The translations under genes were made by a program, and so were the position numbers. DNA of 64,000 nucleotides. Origin: an uncultured Christensenella sp. (GTDB lineage: Bacteria > Bacillota > Clostridia > Christensenellales > UBA3700). The DNA lies in assembly GCA_910584975.1 (NCBI GenBank), contig CAJUEA010000003.1, positions 35,168-99,167 on the forward strand. The letters are read 5' to 3'. Under the pieces are notes generated by a model. It saw only the letters and a program-made list of their open reading frames with translations, did not search any database and was not told the DNA's origin. This document shows positions 1 to 8,902 of this stretch, in pieces. Within the stretch, counting starts at the first letter, position 1. Every line of letters begins with the position of its first letter.

Positions 1-3000
1 ATTTCAATGATTCCAAAGGAAAATAATGACTTGTACCTTGAATACTTGAATGATATGGTTGACAAGCTTATCAAACTTGGCAGATTCGGAAAGGTTACAA
101 AATACAACGAAATGTTGTTGGTTATGGATCAATATGACCATAATGCGCATTTCAACAGATGCCTTATCACTCACAATATTTCAAATCCTATCGGGCTTGT
201 TAAATATGCAGATAGGTTTATGGATGACAAGAATTTTTATGCTGCAATGAGTAGCTATAGCGAAAAATATCCCGATAATGACAATATTTATATGGAAATT
301 GCTAGTCAGTTGGAAAAATTGTTTTGTGTGAATGATTATCCAGATATTTTGGATAACATTGTAAGTCGTGTTTATGTAAGCCGTGATGAACTTGTCAATT
401 GCTATGACACAATAATAAATGTTATCCAAGCTGTTGGAAACAAGCTTTACAATGGCATTTTGCAGGAGCATAATTGCAAAACGGATAGGGATTTTTATCA
501 GCTGACTGAAGATGTTACAAAAAACAAACATTGGCAGATGATAAGAGACATTGCCGTTATTTGCAATGACAAAGATAAAATTCAAATTGTTGACGAATTG
601 AGGGAATCACAGCCATATATAAGTAGAAAAAACAGAGTAGAGATTAAAAGTTTAAGAACTTTAAGGACTTTAGCATTTACAAATATCATTGTGATTTTTG
701 CAATAATTGCGTTTTTTGTATCTTTTACATTGCGTTCAAGCATTCAAAAACTAGATTATTTTTATTATCTAATATTCGGAACAACAAATTTTCATGCTGC
801 ATTTATTGTAGTTTTTATATTTGCAATAGTTGGAATTGTAATTTGTTTGTTTAAGCTTTTAGTTATTCAAAGAACGCCAAAAAAAACAGAAATAATAAAA
901 CTGAGAATGGGCAAGTACTATTCAATTATTTCAAATGTAATTGCAAGTGCAGTATTAATTGCACTTTTCAGTATTTTGATTGTTCCTTCGGTCAAAATAT
1001 CTCAAGCAAACACAGGTAAAAACGGCTTGTACACTTTCAATGATAATATGTTTGATTTGAAGGAAGTTGCAGGTGGTTATTCTATTGAGAGAGTTTTGGT
1101 AGAACAAACTGAAATAACAATTCCTAGTAAAATTAATTTCAAACAAATTGTGGAAATTGGTGATGAGGCGTTTTATAACAATTATAAGTTGAAAAGTGTG
1201 TATTTGCCAAATTCAATAAAACATATTGGCAATAGTGCTTTTTATGGTTGCAGTCAAATTGAAAGCATTGTGTTGCCTGATAGTGTGCTTAGCATAGGCG
1301 ATAGAGCATTCAAAGATTGTAGAAACCTAAAAACCCTTGTAATGGGTGCAAACGCAAATAATGTAGGAACAGATGCTTTCAAAAATTGTGAGATAGAGGA
1401 CGCAATTGTGCCGTCAACTGCTGTAAGATTTTTGGACGAGGAAAAGTTGATTTCTCTTGAAATTTTGGGGTCAACGATTTCTGACATAGATTTTGATGAA
1501 TTTGAGAATTTGGAAAAACTTGTTTTGAATGAAGGTATAAGATCAATTCCTTATCAAGCTTTTGCGCAGTGCAGAAATCTTAAAGAAGTTGTAATACCAA
1601 ATAGCGTTACAACGGTTACAACAAATGCGTTTGGCAATTGTAGGATAGAAAAAGCAACTATGCCAAATATTTGGTTGAAATATTTTCCAAAAACTTACTT
1701 GCGAGAGATAGTTATCACAAATGGGGACAGTTTGGATGACAGTGCGTTCAGCAATAACGCTTTTAATCTTGAAAGAGTTGTTCTGCCAAATGGTATGACA
1801 AGCATTGGCAATTATGCTTTTAGTCGGTGCCAAAAATTGAAAAATGTTACATTGCCATCCACATTGACAACAATTGGAGATTATGCATTTTATGGTTGTA
1901 CATCTCTTAAGCAATTGGATATTCCACAAAGTGTAAAGTATATTGGGGACAATGCTTTTGAAGATAGTGGTATTGAAGAAATTGAACTGCCTGACAATGT
2001 TACAAGTCTTGGAGATAATGTTTTTTCAAGTTGTGATAATTTGAAAAGTGTAGTTTTGGGCAAAGGTATTAAAAAAATAGGTCAAAGGACTTTTTACAAT
2101 TGCAGTAACCTTGAGAGCATTTCAATGTCAGATGAAGTGACTGAAATTGGCGATTATGCATTTTATTATTGTATAAAGTTAAAAAATATAAATTTGCCAA
2201 CAAATTTAACAGCAATAGGCAACTATGCTTTTAGCAACTGTGAAAGTTTGGCTGGCATTGCAATTCCAAATAATCTTCAAATGATTAATCAAAATGTCTT
2301 TTCTGATTGTTATCAATTAAAAAGTGTTAAATTTGGCACAAGTTTAAAAACAATTGGATATAATGCTTTTGAAGGGTGTAGGAGCTTGACTGAGCTTAAC
2401 TTTGAACATGTTGAAAGCATTGGTAATACAAGTTTTTTTGATTGCGACGGACTTTTAAAAGTTACATTGAGTAGCAATGTAAAAACTATTGGATACAACG
2501 CGTTTTTTGGATGTGATGGAGCTATATTTTATTGCGAGTCAAAAAGTAAGCCAAATAACTGGAATAGCAGTTGGATGGCAGAGAATTACGCAGTAATTTG
2601 GGATTATAAAAATAATACCACCCCTGGCTATCTTCAGTTGAATGGAGTCAAATATACTTTAAATCATAATGATAAAACAGCAGTCATTGAAAAACAATCA
2701 TATAGCTTGAATGGTGATGTGGAAATTCCTGCAAATGTTGAGTGTAATAATGTTGCATTTTCGGTAAAAACCATAAAAGATAGTGCATTTGATGCTTGCA
2801 AAATTAAAAACATTAAAATTGCAGATGGTGTTGAAATTGAGGCAAGAGCTTTTTTCAATTGTTTTGAATTGGAAAGTATACAATTGCCAGTAACTTTAAC
2901 GAAATTACCGTATTGGATTATTTATTCTTGCAGAAATTTGTCAAAAATATATTTTGACGGCACAAGTAGTCAATGGCTAAATTTGCAAAAAAATGAAAAT

Positions 3001-3081
3001 TGGGCTGCAATGACAAGTAATTTTACCATTGAATGTTCTGACGGCAAAATTTTAAGCAAAGATGATGCAATACTAAATTAG
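1..3081 (+). CDS. Membrane-anchored BspA-type leucine-rich-repeat protein (5' end possibly outside window)
   Basis: The reading frame is open to the window edge; the first visible ATG is at 7, so the gene either starts there (1024 residues) or upstream. Residues about 1-220 are helical and polar with no signal peptide. Three hydrophobic segments follow at about 223-243, 263-288 and 306-329. From about 365 to 830 there is a long run of 22-24 residue repeats of the BspA/LRR_5 type, with recurring IGDxAFxxCxxLKxxxLPxS-like units, and a second short block near 950-1000. With an inside N-terminus, three membrane spans would place the repeats outside the cell. BspA-like LRRs are known from surface adhesins of gut and oral bacteria. 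The cytoplasmic N-terminal part matches nothing I recognise. No neighbour upstream is visible. Confidence 0.8.
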   Translation: MSMIPKENNDLYLEYLNDMVDKLIKLGRFGKVTKYNEMLLVMDQYDHNAHFNRCLITHNISNPIGLVKYADRFMDDKNFYAAMSSYSEKYPDNDNIYMEIASQLEKLFCVNDYPDILDNIVSRVYVSRDELVNCYDTIINVIQAVGNKLYNGILQEHNCKTDRDFYQLTEDVTKNKHWQMIRDIAVICNDKDKIQIVDELRESQPYISRKNRVEIKSLRTLRTLAFTNIIVIFAIIAFFVSFTLRSSIQKLDYFYYLIFGTTNFHAAFIVVFIFAIVGIVICLFKLLVIQRTPKKTEIIKLRMGKYYSIISNVIASAVLIALFSILIVPSVKISQANTGKNGLYTFNDNMFDLKEVAGGYSIERVLVEQTEITIPSKINFKQIVEIGDEAFYNNYKLKSVYLPNSIKHIGNSAFYGCSQIESIVLPDSVLSIGDRAFKDCRNLKTLVMGANANNVGTDAFKNCEIEDAIVPSTAVRFLDEEKLISLEILGSTISDIDFDEFENLEKLVLNEGIRSIPYQAFAQCRNLKEVVIPNSVTTVTTNAFGNCRIEKATMPNIWLKYFPKTYLREIVITNGDSLDDSAFSNNAFNLERVVLPNGMTSIGNYAFSRCQKLKNVTLPSTLTTIGDYAFYGCTSLKQLDIPQSVKYIGDNAFEDSGIEEIELPDNVTSLGDNVFSSCDNLKSVVLGKGIKKIGQRTFYNCSNLESISMSDEVTEIGDYAFYYCIKLKNINLPTNLTAIGNYAFSNCESLAGIAIPNNLQMINQNVFSDCYQLKSVKFGTSLKTIGYNAFEGCRSLTELNFEHVESIGNTSFFDCDGLLKVTLSSNVKTIGYNAFFGCDGAIFYCESKSKPNNWNSSWMAENYAVIWDYKNNTTPGYLQLNGVKYTLNHNDKTAVIEKQSYSLNGDVEIPANVECNNVAFSVKTIKDSAFDACKIKNIKIADGVEIEARAFFNCFELESIQLPVTLTKLPYWIIYSCRNLSKIYFDGTSSQWLNLQKNENWAAMTSNFTIECSDGKILSKDDAILN

Positions 3082-3229
3082 TATTGATAGTAAATATAAG
3101 GATATTTTTATAATGATTTTTTTAATTAAAATATGTTATTATTAATTAAAGAATATTAATAAAGCATATTTCATTTGTTGTCTTTGATACTTTTTCATTT
3201 TTATAAATTTTATGATAACCCAAAACTTT

Positions 3230-3265
3230 CCTCGTAAAGCATTTGTTTTACGGGGAATTTTTTTT
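3230..3265 (+). terminator. Rho-independent terminator after the LRR gene
   Basis: Stem CCTCGTAAA / TTTACGGGG (one G-T pair) with an 8-base loop, followed by AA and eight T. A second hairpin, TTACGGGAA / TTCCCGTAA (3264-3272 and 3283-3291), begins inside the T-run but has no T-run of its own. Confidence 0.75.
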
Positions 3266-3443
3266 ACGGGAATAACAAACATTTCCCGTAATTTACTATC
3301 ATTTTTATGGGAAAGTTGTGTTATTAATATGTTAATTACTGGAAGAAATCAAAAAATAAATTTTAATTTTCTCAATTTGCATTGATTTTTAAGGTGTGAA
3401 ATGTAAAATTTTAACAATTTTTTAAAAAAATCAGCATAAAGTA

Positions 3444-3471
3444 TTGACAATTTGCTATAATAGAGTATAAT
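3444..3471 (+). promoter_or_regulatory. Sigma-A type promoter of hrcA operon
   Basis: TTGACA at 3444-3449 and TATAAT at 3466-3471 with 16 bp between them. The CIRCE element begins 5 bp after the -10 box, so the expected transcription start lies inside the operator, as in other HrcA-controlled operons. Confidence 0.85.
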
Positions 3472-3475
3472 AGAA

Positions 3476-3502
3476 TTAGCAGTCAAGGGGTGAGAGTGCT
3501 AG
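3476..3502 (+). promoter_or_regulatory. CIRCE operator (HrcA binding site)
   Basis: TTAGCAGTC, nine bases, then GAGTGCTAG. This matches the CIRCE consensus TTAGCACTC-N9-GAGTGCTAA at 16 of 18 positions. It lies between the promoter and hrcA, the expected place for autoregulation of hrcA-grpE-dnaK. Confidence 0.92.
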
Positions 3503-3569
3503 CAACCTAAACACTAAATTGAAAAATTGCTTGAATTTATGCTTATTTAAGCTGTGATAAGGAGGGAAT

Positions 3570-4577
3570 ATGAAAATCAGTGAACGCAAAAGCAAAATAT
3601 TAAAATCGCTAATTGACAATTATATTTCAACCTGTGAGCCAATCAGTAGCAGTCAAATCAAGCAGGCGTGTTTGCCGGAAGTTAGTTCTGCAACAATCCG
3701 TAGTGAAATGGTGGCACTTGAAGAAATGGGTTATCTTGTTCAACCTCATAAGTCTGCGGGCAGAGTTCCTTCCTCCAAAGCTTATCGCTACTATGTTGAC
3801 AATTTGATTGACAGGGATGCCATTGATAGGCAAATGGATAATTTTGTTGACTATTTTGACAGAAATTTTAGCGATGTTGAGCAAGTTGTAAAAAACACAG
3901 CAAAAGTGATAAGTGACATCACAAATTACACATCCATTGTGGTTATGGGTGGTGTGGATAGCATAACTCTTAAAGATATTAAACTTGTGGATATTGGCGA
4001 TGATAGTGCATTGCTTGTGATAATCACAGATAGTGGACTTTTAAAAGACAAAATCATTGATATCCCTCAAAATATGAAAAACAAGTTTTTTGCTCAAGCA
4101 AATGAAATGCTTGTTCAAATGTTTGCAGGAAAGACTGTGAAGGAAATTACTGACAACAGCGATATTATTGTGCAATCTTCAATAAGCGAATATAGGGCAT
4201 TGTTTCAAGAAGTTTTGGAAATGTTGCAAAACTATAAGCGCAAAGAAGAAAGCAGAATGTATATGGAAGGCACAGACAAAATTTTTGATTACAAAGAATT
4301 TGAAGATGTAGGAAATGTGAAAAACTTTTTGTCAGTTATCAACACAGGAGAAAAATTGCACAGCTTGATAAGTCAAGATGATGTGGAAATTAATATAAAA
4401 ATAGGAAAAGATGAAAACGCTGAGGAAAATATGGCTGTGGTTACTGCAAAATGTGTTATTGCAGGCAAAGAAGTGGGGCACGCAGTTGTAATCGGACCTG
4501 AAAGAATGGATTATCAAAAGGTTTTAGGCGTTCTTGGTGGAGTAACCAAAGCGATTGAAAAGATAAAAAAGGAGTAG
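3570..4577 (+). CDS. hrcA: Heat-inducible transcription repressor HrcA
   Basis: HrcA (335 residues, normal length) binds CIRCE and represses chaperone genes; its activity is known to depend on GroEL. The N-terminal 75 residues form the family's winged helix (ERKSKILKSLIDNYI start, then SSATIRSEMVALEEMGYL and the AGRVPSSKAYRYYVD segment). The rest is the GAF-like/dimerisation portion, ending in the conserved GPERMDYQKVLGVLG block. The ATG at 3570 follows AAGGAGGG at a good distance. It is the first gene of the operon; its stop is 3 bases before grpE. Confidence 0.96.
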   Translation: MKISERKSKILKSLIDNYISTCEPISSSQIKQACLPEVSSATIRSEMVALEEMGYLVQPHKSAGRVPSSKAYRYYVDNLIDRDAIDRQMDNFVDYFDRNFSDVEQVVKNTAKVISDITNYTSIVVMGGVDSITLKDIKLVDIGDDSALLVIITDSGLLKDKIIDIPQNMKNKFFAQANEMLVQMFAGKTVKEITDNSDIIVQSSISEYRALFQEVLEMLQNYKRKEESRMYMEGTDKIFDYKEFEDVGNVKNFLSVINTGEKLHSLISQDDVEINIKIGKDENAEENMAVVTAKCVIAGKEVGHAVVIGPERMDYQKVLGVLGGVTKAIEKIKKE

Positions 4578-4580
4578 GAC

Positions 4581-5129
4581 ATGGAAGAAAAGGAAATTTT
4601 GAGTGAGCAAGCTTGCGAGCAAGAAAACATTGAGGCTTGTGAGTCAGAGGCAAAAGAAGAGACAGCTGCCAAGCCAAAAAGAAAAAATAAAGCACAAATG
4701 GAGCTATTAAAACTTACTGAAGAAAATGAGAAACTTCAAAACTACGCACTTCGTATGAAGGCAGATATGGAGAATATAAAGAAGCGTAATGAACATATCG
4801 CAAGAGATATGTACAATGACGGAAGAAATGATGCAATAATTTCTTTTTTGCCAGTTGTTGACAACTTGGAGCGTGCTATGAGTCTGGAAATGCCAGACGG
4901 AATAAAAGACGGCTTATCAAAAGTAAAAAAGCAAATAGATACGATTTTCGAACGATTAAACATCAAAGAGATTGAAAGTCTTGGAAAAGAGTTTGACCCA
5001 AATTTGCATAATGCATTAATGCAAATTGATGACGAGGAAAACAGTGGAAAGTGTGTTCAAGTTTATGAAAAAGGTTACAAAATAAATGACAAAATTTTGC
5101 GTCACGCAAGTGTTGTTGTTGCAAAATAA
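4581..5129 (+). CDS. grpE: GrpE nucleotide exchange factor
   Basis: GrpE (182 residues) releases ADP from DnaK. The acidic, low-complexity first 35 residues are followed by a long coiled coil (about 38-75) and the conserved GrpE head, with VVDNLERAM, FDPNLHNALMQ and the C-terminal GYKINDKILRHASVVVAK. It starts 3 bases after hrcA, with its AAGGAG site inside the hrcA end, so the two are translationally close. A small inverted repeat (AGTTTTG/CAAAACT, 5131-5150) lies between grpE and dnaK and could mark an mRNA processing site; that is inference. Confidence 0.96.
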   Translation: MEEKEILSEQACEQENIEACESEAKEETAAKPKRKNKAQMELLKLTEENEKLQNYALRMKADMENIKKRNEHIARDMYNDGRNDAIISFLPVVDNLERAMSLEMPDGIKDGLSKVKKQIDTIFERLNIKEIESLGKEFDPNLHNALMQIDDEENSGKCVQVYEKGYKINDKILRHASVVVAK

Positions 5130-5223
5130 TAGTTTTGAGAGAGCAAAACTTATCTAAAACAAATAGTTAATAATAACAAAATGTTATTTAAATAAGAAAT
5201 TTATCAAAAGGAGATATAAAATT

Positions 5224-7041
5224 ATGGCAAAAATAATTGGTATTGATTTAGGTACAACTAACTCTTGCGTTGCTGTTATGGAAGGTGGCGAGCCACAGGT
5301 TATAGCAAATGCCGAGGGCAATAGAACAACTCCGTCAGTGGTTGCATTTGCAAAAGACGGGGAAAGATTGGTTGGTGCAACTGCAAAAAGACAGGCTGTT
5401 GCAAACACTGACAGAACAATTTCTTCAATCAAAAGACATATGGGTAGTGATTACAAGGTTACTATCGATGGCAAAAAATTTACACCACAAGAAATTTCAA
5501 GTATGGTGCTTGGCAAACTAAAACAAGATGCAGAGGCTTTTCTTGGCGAAAAGGTTACACAAGCTGTAATCACTGTTCCAGCTTACTTTACTGATGCTCA
5601 AAGACAAGCAACAAAAGATGCAGGCAAAATTGCAGGACTTGATGTTTTGCGTATTATCAACGAGCCAACAGCAGCTGCTTTGGCTTATGGTTTGGATAAA
5701 GACACAACAAATGCTCAAAAAGTTTTGATTTATGACTTGGGTGGTGGCACATTCGATGTTTCTGTGTTGGAGCTTGATAATGGCATGTTCCAAGTTCTTG
5801 CAACTTGTGGAGATAACAAGCTTGGTGGTGACGACTTTGACAAAAGAGTTGCTGATTATATTTTGGATGAATTTAAAAAGTCTGAAAACATTTTTTTGTC
5901 AAAAGATAAAATGGCTATGCAAAGAATTATTGAGGCTGCTGAAAAAGCAAAAATTGAGCTTTCAAGCCTTTCTAAAACAAACATCAACTTGCCATTTATC
6001 ACTGTTACAGCTGATGGCCCAAAATCAATTGATATCGATTTGACAAGAGCAAAATTTGATTCAATGACATCTGATTTGGTTGAAAGAACAATGAAACCAC
6101 TTCGTCAAGCTTTGTCTGATGCAGGTTTGTCAAGCAATGACATTGCAAAAGTTATTTTGGTTGGTGGTTCAACTCGTATTCCTGCAGTTGTTGAGGCTGT
6201 TAAAAAAGCAACAGGAAAAGAGCCATACAAAGGCATTAACCCAGATGAGTGTGTTGCAATCGGTGCAGCAATTCAAGGTGGCGTGCTAACAGGTGATGTA
6301 AAAGATATGGTGCTTGTTGATGTTACTCCACTTTCACTTGGTATTGAAACTGCTGGTGGTGTGTTTACAGTGCTTATCCCAAGAAACACTTCTATCCCAA
6401 CAAGCAAATCGCAAGTTTTCTCAACTTATGCTGACAATCAACCTGCTGTTGATGTTCATGTTTTGCAAGGCGAGAGAAGTATGGCAAGTGACAACAAAAC
6501 TTTGGGCAGATTTGTTTTGGATGGTATTCCTCCTGCACCAAGAGGAGTTCCACAAATTGAAATTACTTTTGATATCGATGCAAATGGTATCGTAAATGTT
6601 AAGGCTTTGGATAAAGGCACAAACAAAACTCAAAGTGTAACAATCACAGCATCTTCAAACTTGAGTGACGCTGATATTGATGCAGCTGTTAAAGAGGCAG
6701 AAAAATATGCTGAAGAGGACAAAAAGCGTAAAGAGGCTGTTGATGCTAAAAACGAGGCAGAACAATTGATTTTTGCATCTGAAAAGTTTATGAAAGAGAA
6801 TGGCGAAAAGCTTACTGAAGATGAAAAAACAAAAATTCAAGAGGCTATCGACAAGGCAAAAGCAGATCTTGCAAAGGAAACTGAGGCTGATGCTATCCGT
6901 AAAGTAATTGAGGCAATGAGCGAAGTTACTGGACCTATCTTTACAAGAATTTATCAAGAAACAGCTCAAGCTGAGCAAGCAAACAAAAATGGCGCAGATC
7001 CAAATGGCGATGTAGTTGTTGACGCTAACCCAGAGGAATAA
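5224..7041 (+). CDS. dnaK: Chaperone DnaK (Hsp70)
   Basis: DnaK (605 residues) is the ATP-driven Hsp70 chaperone of the cytoplasm. Visible signatures: IIGIDLGTTNSCVAVMEGG at the N-terminus, NEPTAAALAYG, DLGGGTFDVS, VGGSTRIPAV, then the substrate-binding domain (DVTPLSLGIETAGG onward) and the helical lid. The tail ends in DANPEE, a variant of the usual acidic C-terminus. The start is preceded by AAAGGAGATATAAA. It is the third gene of the CIRCE-controlled unit, and a stem-loop follows. Confidence 0.97.
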   Translation: MAKIIGIDLGTTNSCVAVMEGGEPQVIANAEGNRTTPSVVAFAKDGERLVGATAKRQAVANTDRTISSIKRHMGSDYKVTIDGKKFTPQEISSMVLGKLKQDAEAFLGEKVTQAVITVPAYFTDAQRQATKDAGKIAGLDVLRIINEPTAAALAYGLDKDTTNAQKVLIYDLGGGTFDVSVLELDNGMFQVLATCGDNKLGGDDFDKRVADYILDEFKKSENIFLSKDKMAMQRIIEAAEKAKIELSSLSKTNINLPFITVTADGPKSIDIDLTRAKFDSMTSDLVERTMKPLRQALSDAGLSSNDIAKVILVGGSTRIPAVVEAVKKATGKEPYKGINPDECVAIGAAIQGGVLTGDVKDMVLVDVTPLSLGIETAGGVFTVLIPRNTSIPTSKSQVFSTYADNQPAVDVHVLQGERSMASDNKTLGRFVLDGIPPAPRGVPQIEITFDIDANGIVNVKALDKGTNKTQSVTITASSNLSDADIDAAVKEAEKYAEEDKKRKEAVDAKNEAEQLIFASEKFMKENGEKLTEDEKTKIQEAIDKAKADLAKETEADAIRKVIEAMSEVTGPIFTRIYQETAQAEQANKNGADPNGDVVVDANPEE

Positions 7042-7067
7042 AATACAAAAAAATTACCCTTTGACTT

Positions 7068-7093
7068 TTTCGCCGATTTTCAAGTCGGCGAAA
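7068..7093 (+). terminator. Stem-loop after dnaK (weak terminator or processing site)
   Basis: Perfect 9-bp stem TTTCGCCGA / TCGGCGAAA with an 8-base loop; the outer GACT/AGTC can also pair. It is not followed by a clear T-run, so it may only attenuate readthrough into dnaJ or stabilise the dnaK message. Confidence 0.5.
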
Positions 7094-7183
7094 TTAGTCG
7101 TATTTTGAAATGAATTTTATTTGATTTGTTTTTTGTGATTTTGTTAAAACATAAAACACAATTTTAATTAGTTTTTTTTAATA

Positions 7184-7210
7184 ATAGCGATTTTCGTAGT
7201 GTTTTTTAAA
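7184..7210 (-). repeat. Copy of dispersed motif, dnaJ variant
   Basis: On the plus strand CGATTTTCGTAGTG followed by a T-run; a nearly identical block (one difference over about 25 bases) occurs upstream of guaB at 13418-13442. Read on the minus strand it is CGAAAATCGCTATTATT, close to the CAAAAATCGGTATTAAA core of the other dispersed copies. It lies about 60 bases before the dnaJ start. Confidence 0.6.
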
Positions 7211-7268
7211 AAAATGATTAAGTATGCAACAATAAAATTTGTTTTTGATTAGGTTAAGGAATTTATTT

Positions 7269-8405
7269 ATGGCAGAAAAGAATTATTATGATTTGCTTGG
7301 TGTGCAAAAAGGTGCAAGCGAGCAGGAAATTAAGGCGGCTTATCGTAAGGCTGTAATGAAATATCATCCGGATAGATACGCAACAAAACCTGAGGCAGAA
7401 CGCAAGCAGGCAGAGGACACTTTTAAGGAAATCAACCACGCATATGATGTTTTGTCCGACCCACAAAAAAAGGCAAACTATGACCAATACGGAACAGAGG
7501 ACGGCCCTCAGTTTAATGGTGGGTTCAGTGGTGGCACTGGTGGTTTTGGTGGCTTTGGCTTTGAAGACATCTTCAATCAGTTTTTTGGTGGCAGTGGCAG
7601 AACAAGTCGTGCAAATATGCCTATTGACGGCGATGATATTACTATGCGATTGGATATCACTTTTGAGGAGTCCATCAAAGGCACAGAAAAATCAGTCAAA
7701 GTTTATCGAACAGAAAAATGTCCAGACTGCAAAGGCAGTGGCGCAAGTGATCCATCAAAAATTAGTACTTGTCCAGATTGTAATGGTACAGGTACTGTAA
7801 CAATGACTCAAAACACAATTTTTGGCAGGCAGACTGTCAGAACAAAGTGTTCAAGATGTGGTGGCAGTGGTAAAATTATAACTGAAAAGTGCAAAACTTG
7901 TCGTGGTGCTGGAACAATCAAAAAAGAAAGAGTTATTCCTGTTACTATTCCAGCTGGCGTTGACAACGGACAGACAATTACTTATATGAACGAAGGCGAG
8001 GTTGGTGTCAATGGTGGTCAAAACGGCAGATTGATTATTGTGCTTAATGTTAAAGCTCATCCACTTTTTATAAGGGAAGGCTACGATTTGTATTACAAAG
8101 TGCCAATCACTATGACAGAGGCAATCAATGGTGCTAAAGTTGAAATTCCAACAACTGATAAATCGGTTACAATCACAATACCACCGGGTACAGCAACGGG
8201 TACAAAATTCCGTGTTAAGGGCTATGGTGTAAAATACCTTAAAAAACAAGCGTATGGAGATTTGTATGTGACAGTCGAAATTGATACTCCACAAAAATTA
8301 AGCAAGAAACAACAAGATTTGCTAAAAGCATTTGAAGATTCTTTGGTTGATAAGCAATATGAAAAGCGTAAATCTTTCCGTACAAAATGGCTTGGCGAAA
8401 AGTGA
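7269..8405 (+). CDS. dnaJ: Chaperone DnaJ (Hsp40)
   Basis: DnaJ (378 residues) delivers substrates to DnaK and stimulates its ATPase. It has the J domain with HPD (MKYHPDRYA), a Gly/Phe-rich linker (about 78-110), and a zinc domain with four CxxCxGxG units (CPDCKGSG, CPDCNGTG, CSRCGGSG, CKTCRGAG). The C-terminal beta domains follow. An upstream in-frame start at 7239 is unlikely, because TAAGGAA sits 7 bases before the ATG at 7269 and MAEKNYYDLLGV is the family's normal beginning. A 227-base gap with a stem-loop separates it from dnaK, so it may have its own promoter; I see no clear CIRCE there. Confidence 0.96.
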   Translation: MAEKNYYDLLGVQKGASEQEIKAAYRKAVMKYHPDRYATKPEAERKQAEDTFKEINHAYDVLSDPQKKANYDQYGTEDGPQFNGGFSGGTGGFGGFGFEDIFNQFFGGSGRTSRANMPIDGDDITMRLDITFEESIKGTEKSVKVYRTEKCPDCKGSGASDPSKISTCPDCNGTGTVTMTQNTIFGRQTVRTKCSRCGGSGKIITEKCKTCRGAGTIKKERVIPVTIPAGVDNGQTITYMNEGEVGVNGGQNGRLIIVLNVKAHPLFIREGYDLYYKVPITMTEAINGAKVEIPTTDKSVTITIPPGTATGTKFRVKGYGVKYLKKQAYGDLYVTVEIDTPQKLSKKQQDLLKAFEDSLVDKQYEKRKSFRTKWLGEK

Positions 8406-8454
8406 TTGAATATTGATTTGTTTAGATAAAAATTTAATTTAATATCATAATGAA

Positions 8455-8485
8455 AAAACTGCTCCAAAAGAGCAGTTTTGATTTT
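8455..8485. terminator. Bidirectional terminator between dnaJ and the Xre gene
   Basis: AAAACTGCTC / GAGCAGTTTT, 10-bp perfect stem with a 5-base loop, with T-rich sequence on the plus side and T's from the stem on the minus side. It separates two convergent genes. Confidence 0.85.
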
Positions 8486-8500
8486 TATTAACAATTAATT

Positions 8501-8773
8501 TTATAATAATTCTTTAATATTGTTTAAATGAGCGATACATTTTTTCAATTCGTTTTTTACATCAGCAGAATTGTTGCAATTAAGGCTTTTTCTTCCAACC
8601 AAATAATCAATAGAGACATTAAAATAGTCAGCAAGTAAAATCAATGCCTCGCTATCTGGACGCGTTTTGCCTGTTTCGTAGTTTGAAATAGTTTTTTGGT
8701 CAATTCCTGTCGCTTTTGACACATCGCTTTGTCTTAAATCGTGGTCTTCTCGCAGTTCTTTTAGTCTTAACAT
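8501..8773 (-). CDS. Small Xre-family helix-turn-helix regulator
   Basis: This 90-residue protein is almost entirely a Cro/C1-type helix-turn-helix: LRQSDVSKATGIDQKTISNYETG is the DNA-binding part, followed by the family's LADYFNVSIDYLVGR ending and a short polar tail. It is encoded divergently from the PH-domain gene at 8903, and the 129 bases between them carry promoters for both. TACTAA/TTAGTA sequences recur four times in that gap and could be operator half-sites; that is inference. Its target is likely its own promoter and the neighbour. Confidence 0.85.
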   Translation of the reverse strand: MLRLKELREDHDLRQSDVSKATGIDQKTISNYETGKTRPDSEALILLADYFNVSIDYLVGRKSLNCNNSADVKNELKKCIAHLNNIKELL

Positions 8774-8835
8774 ACATGCTCCTACTAATATTTTACTATT
8801 TTTTTATAATTTTAACAAAAATTTAGTAAAAATGC

Positions 8836-8864
8836 TTGACATACTAATAATTTACTTATATAAT
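8836..8864 (+). promoter_or_regulatory. Promoter of the PH-domain gene
   Basis: TTGACA at 8836-8841 and TATAAT at 8859-8864 with an exact 17-bp spacer. TACTAA lies in the spacer and again just downstream (8872-8877), suitable for control by the adjacent Xre protein. Confidence 0.85.
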
Positions 8865-8902
8865 AATTGTATACTAAGTTATTACTTACGGAGGAGATTA
8901 AA

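Larger units (their letters stand above)
3082..3569. other. Intergenic region with two hairpins and the hrcA promoter/operator
   Basis: This AT-rich gap of 488 bases holds no credible gene. It contains a terminator for the LRR gene (3230-3265), a second inverted repeat whose first arm overlaps the terminator's T-run (3264-3291), and the hrcA promoter and CIRCE operator (3444-3502). The stretch 3300-3440 shows nothing else I can name. Confidence 0.8.
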
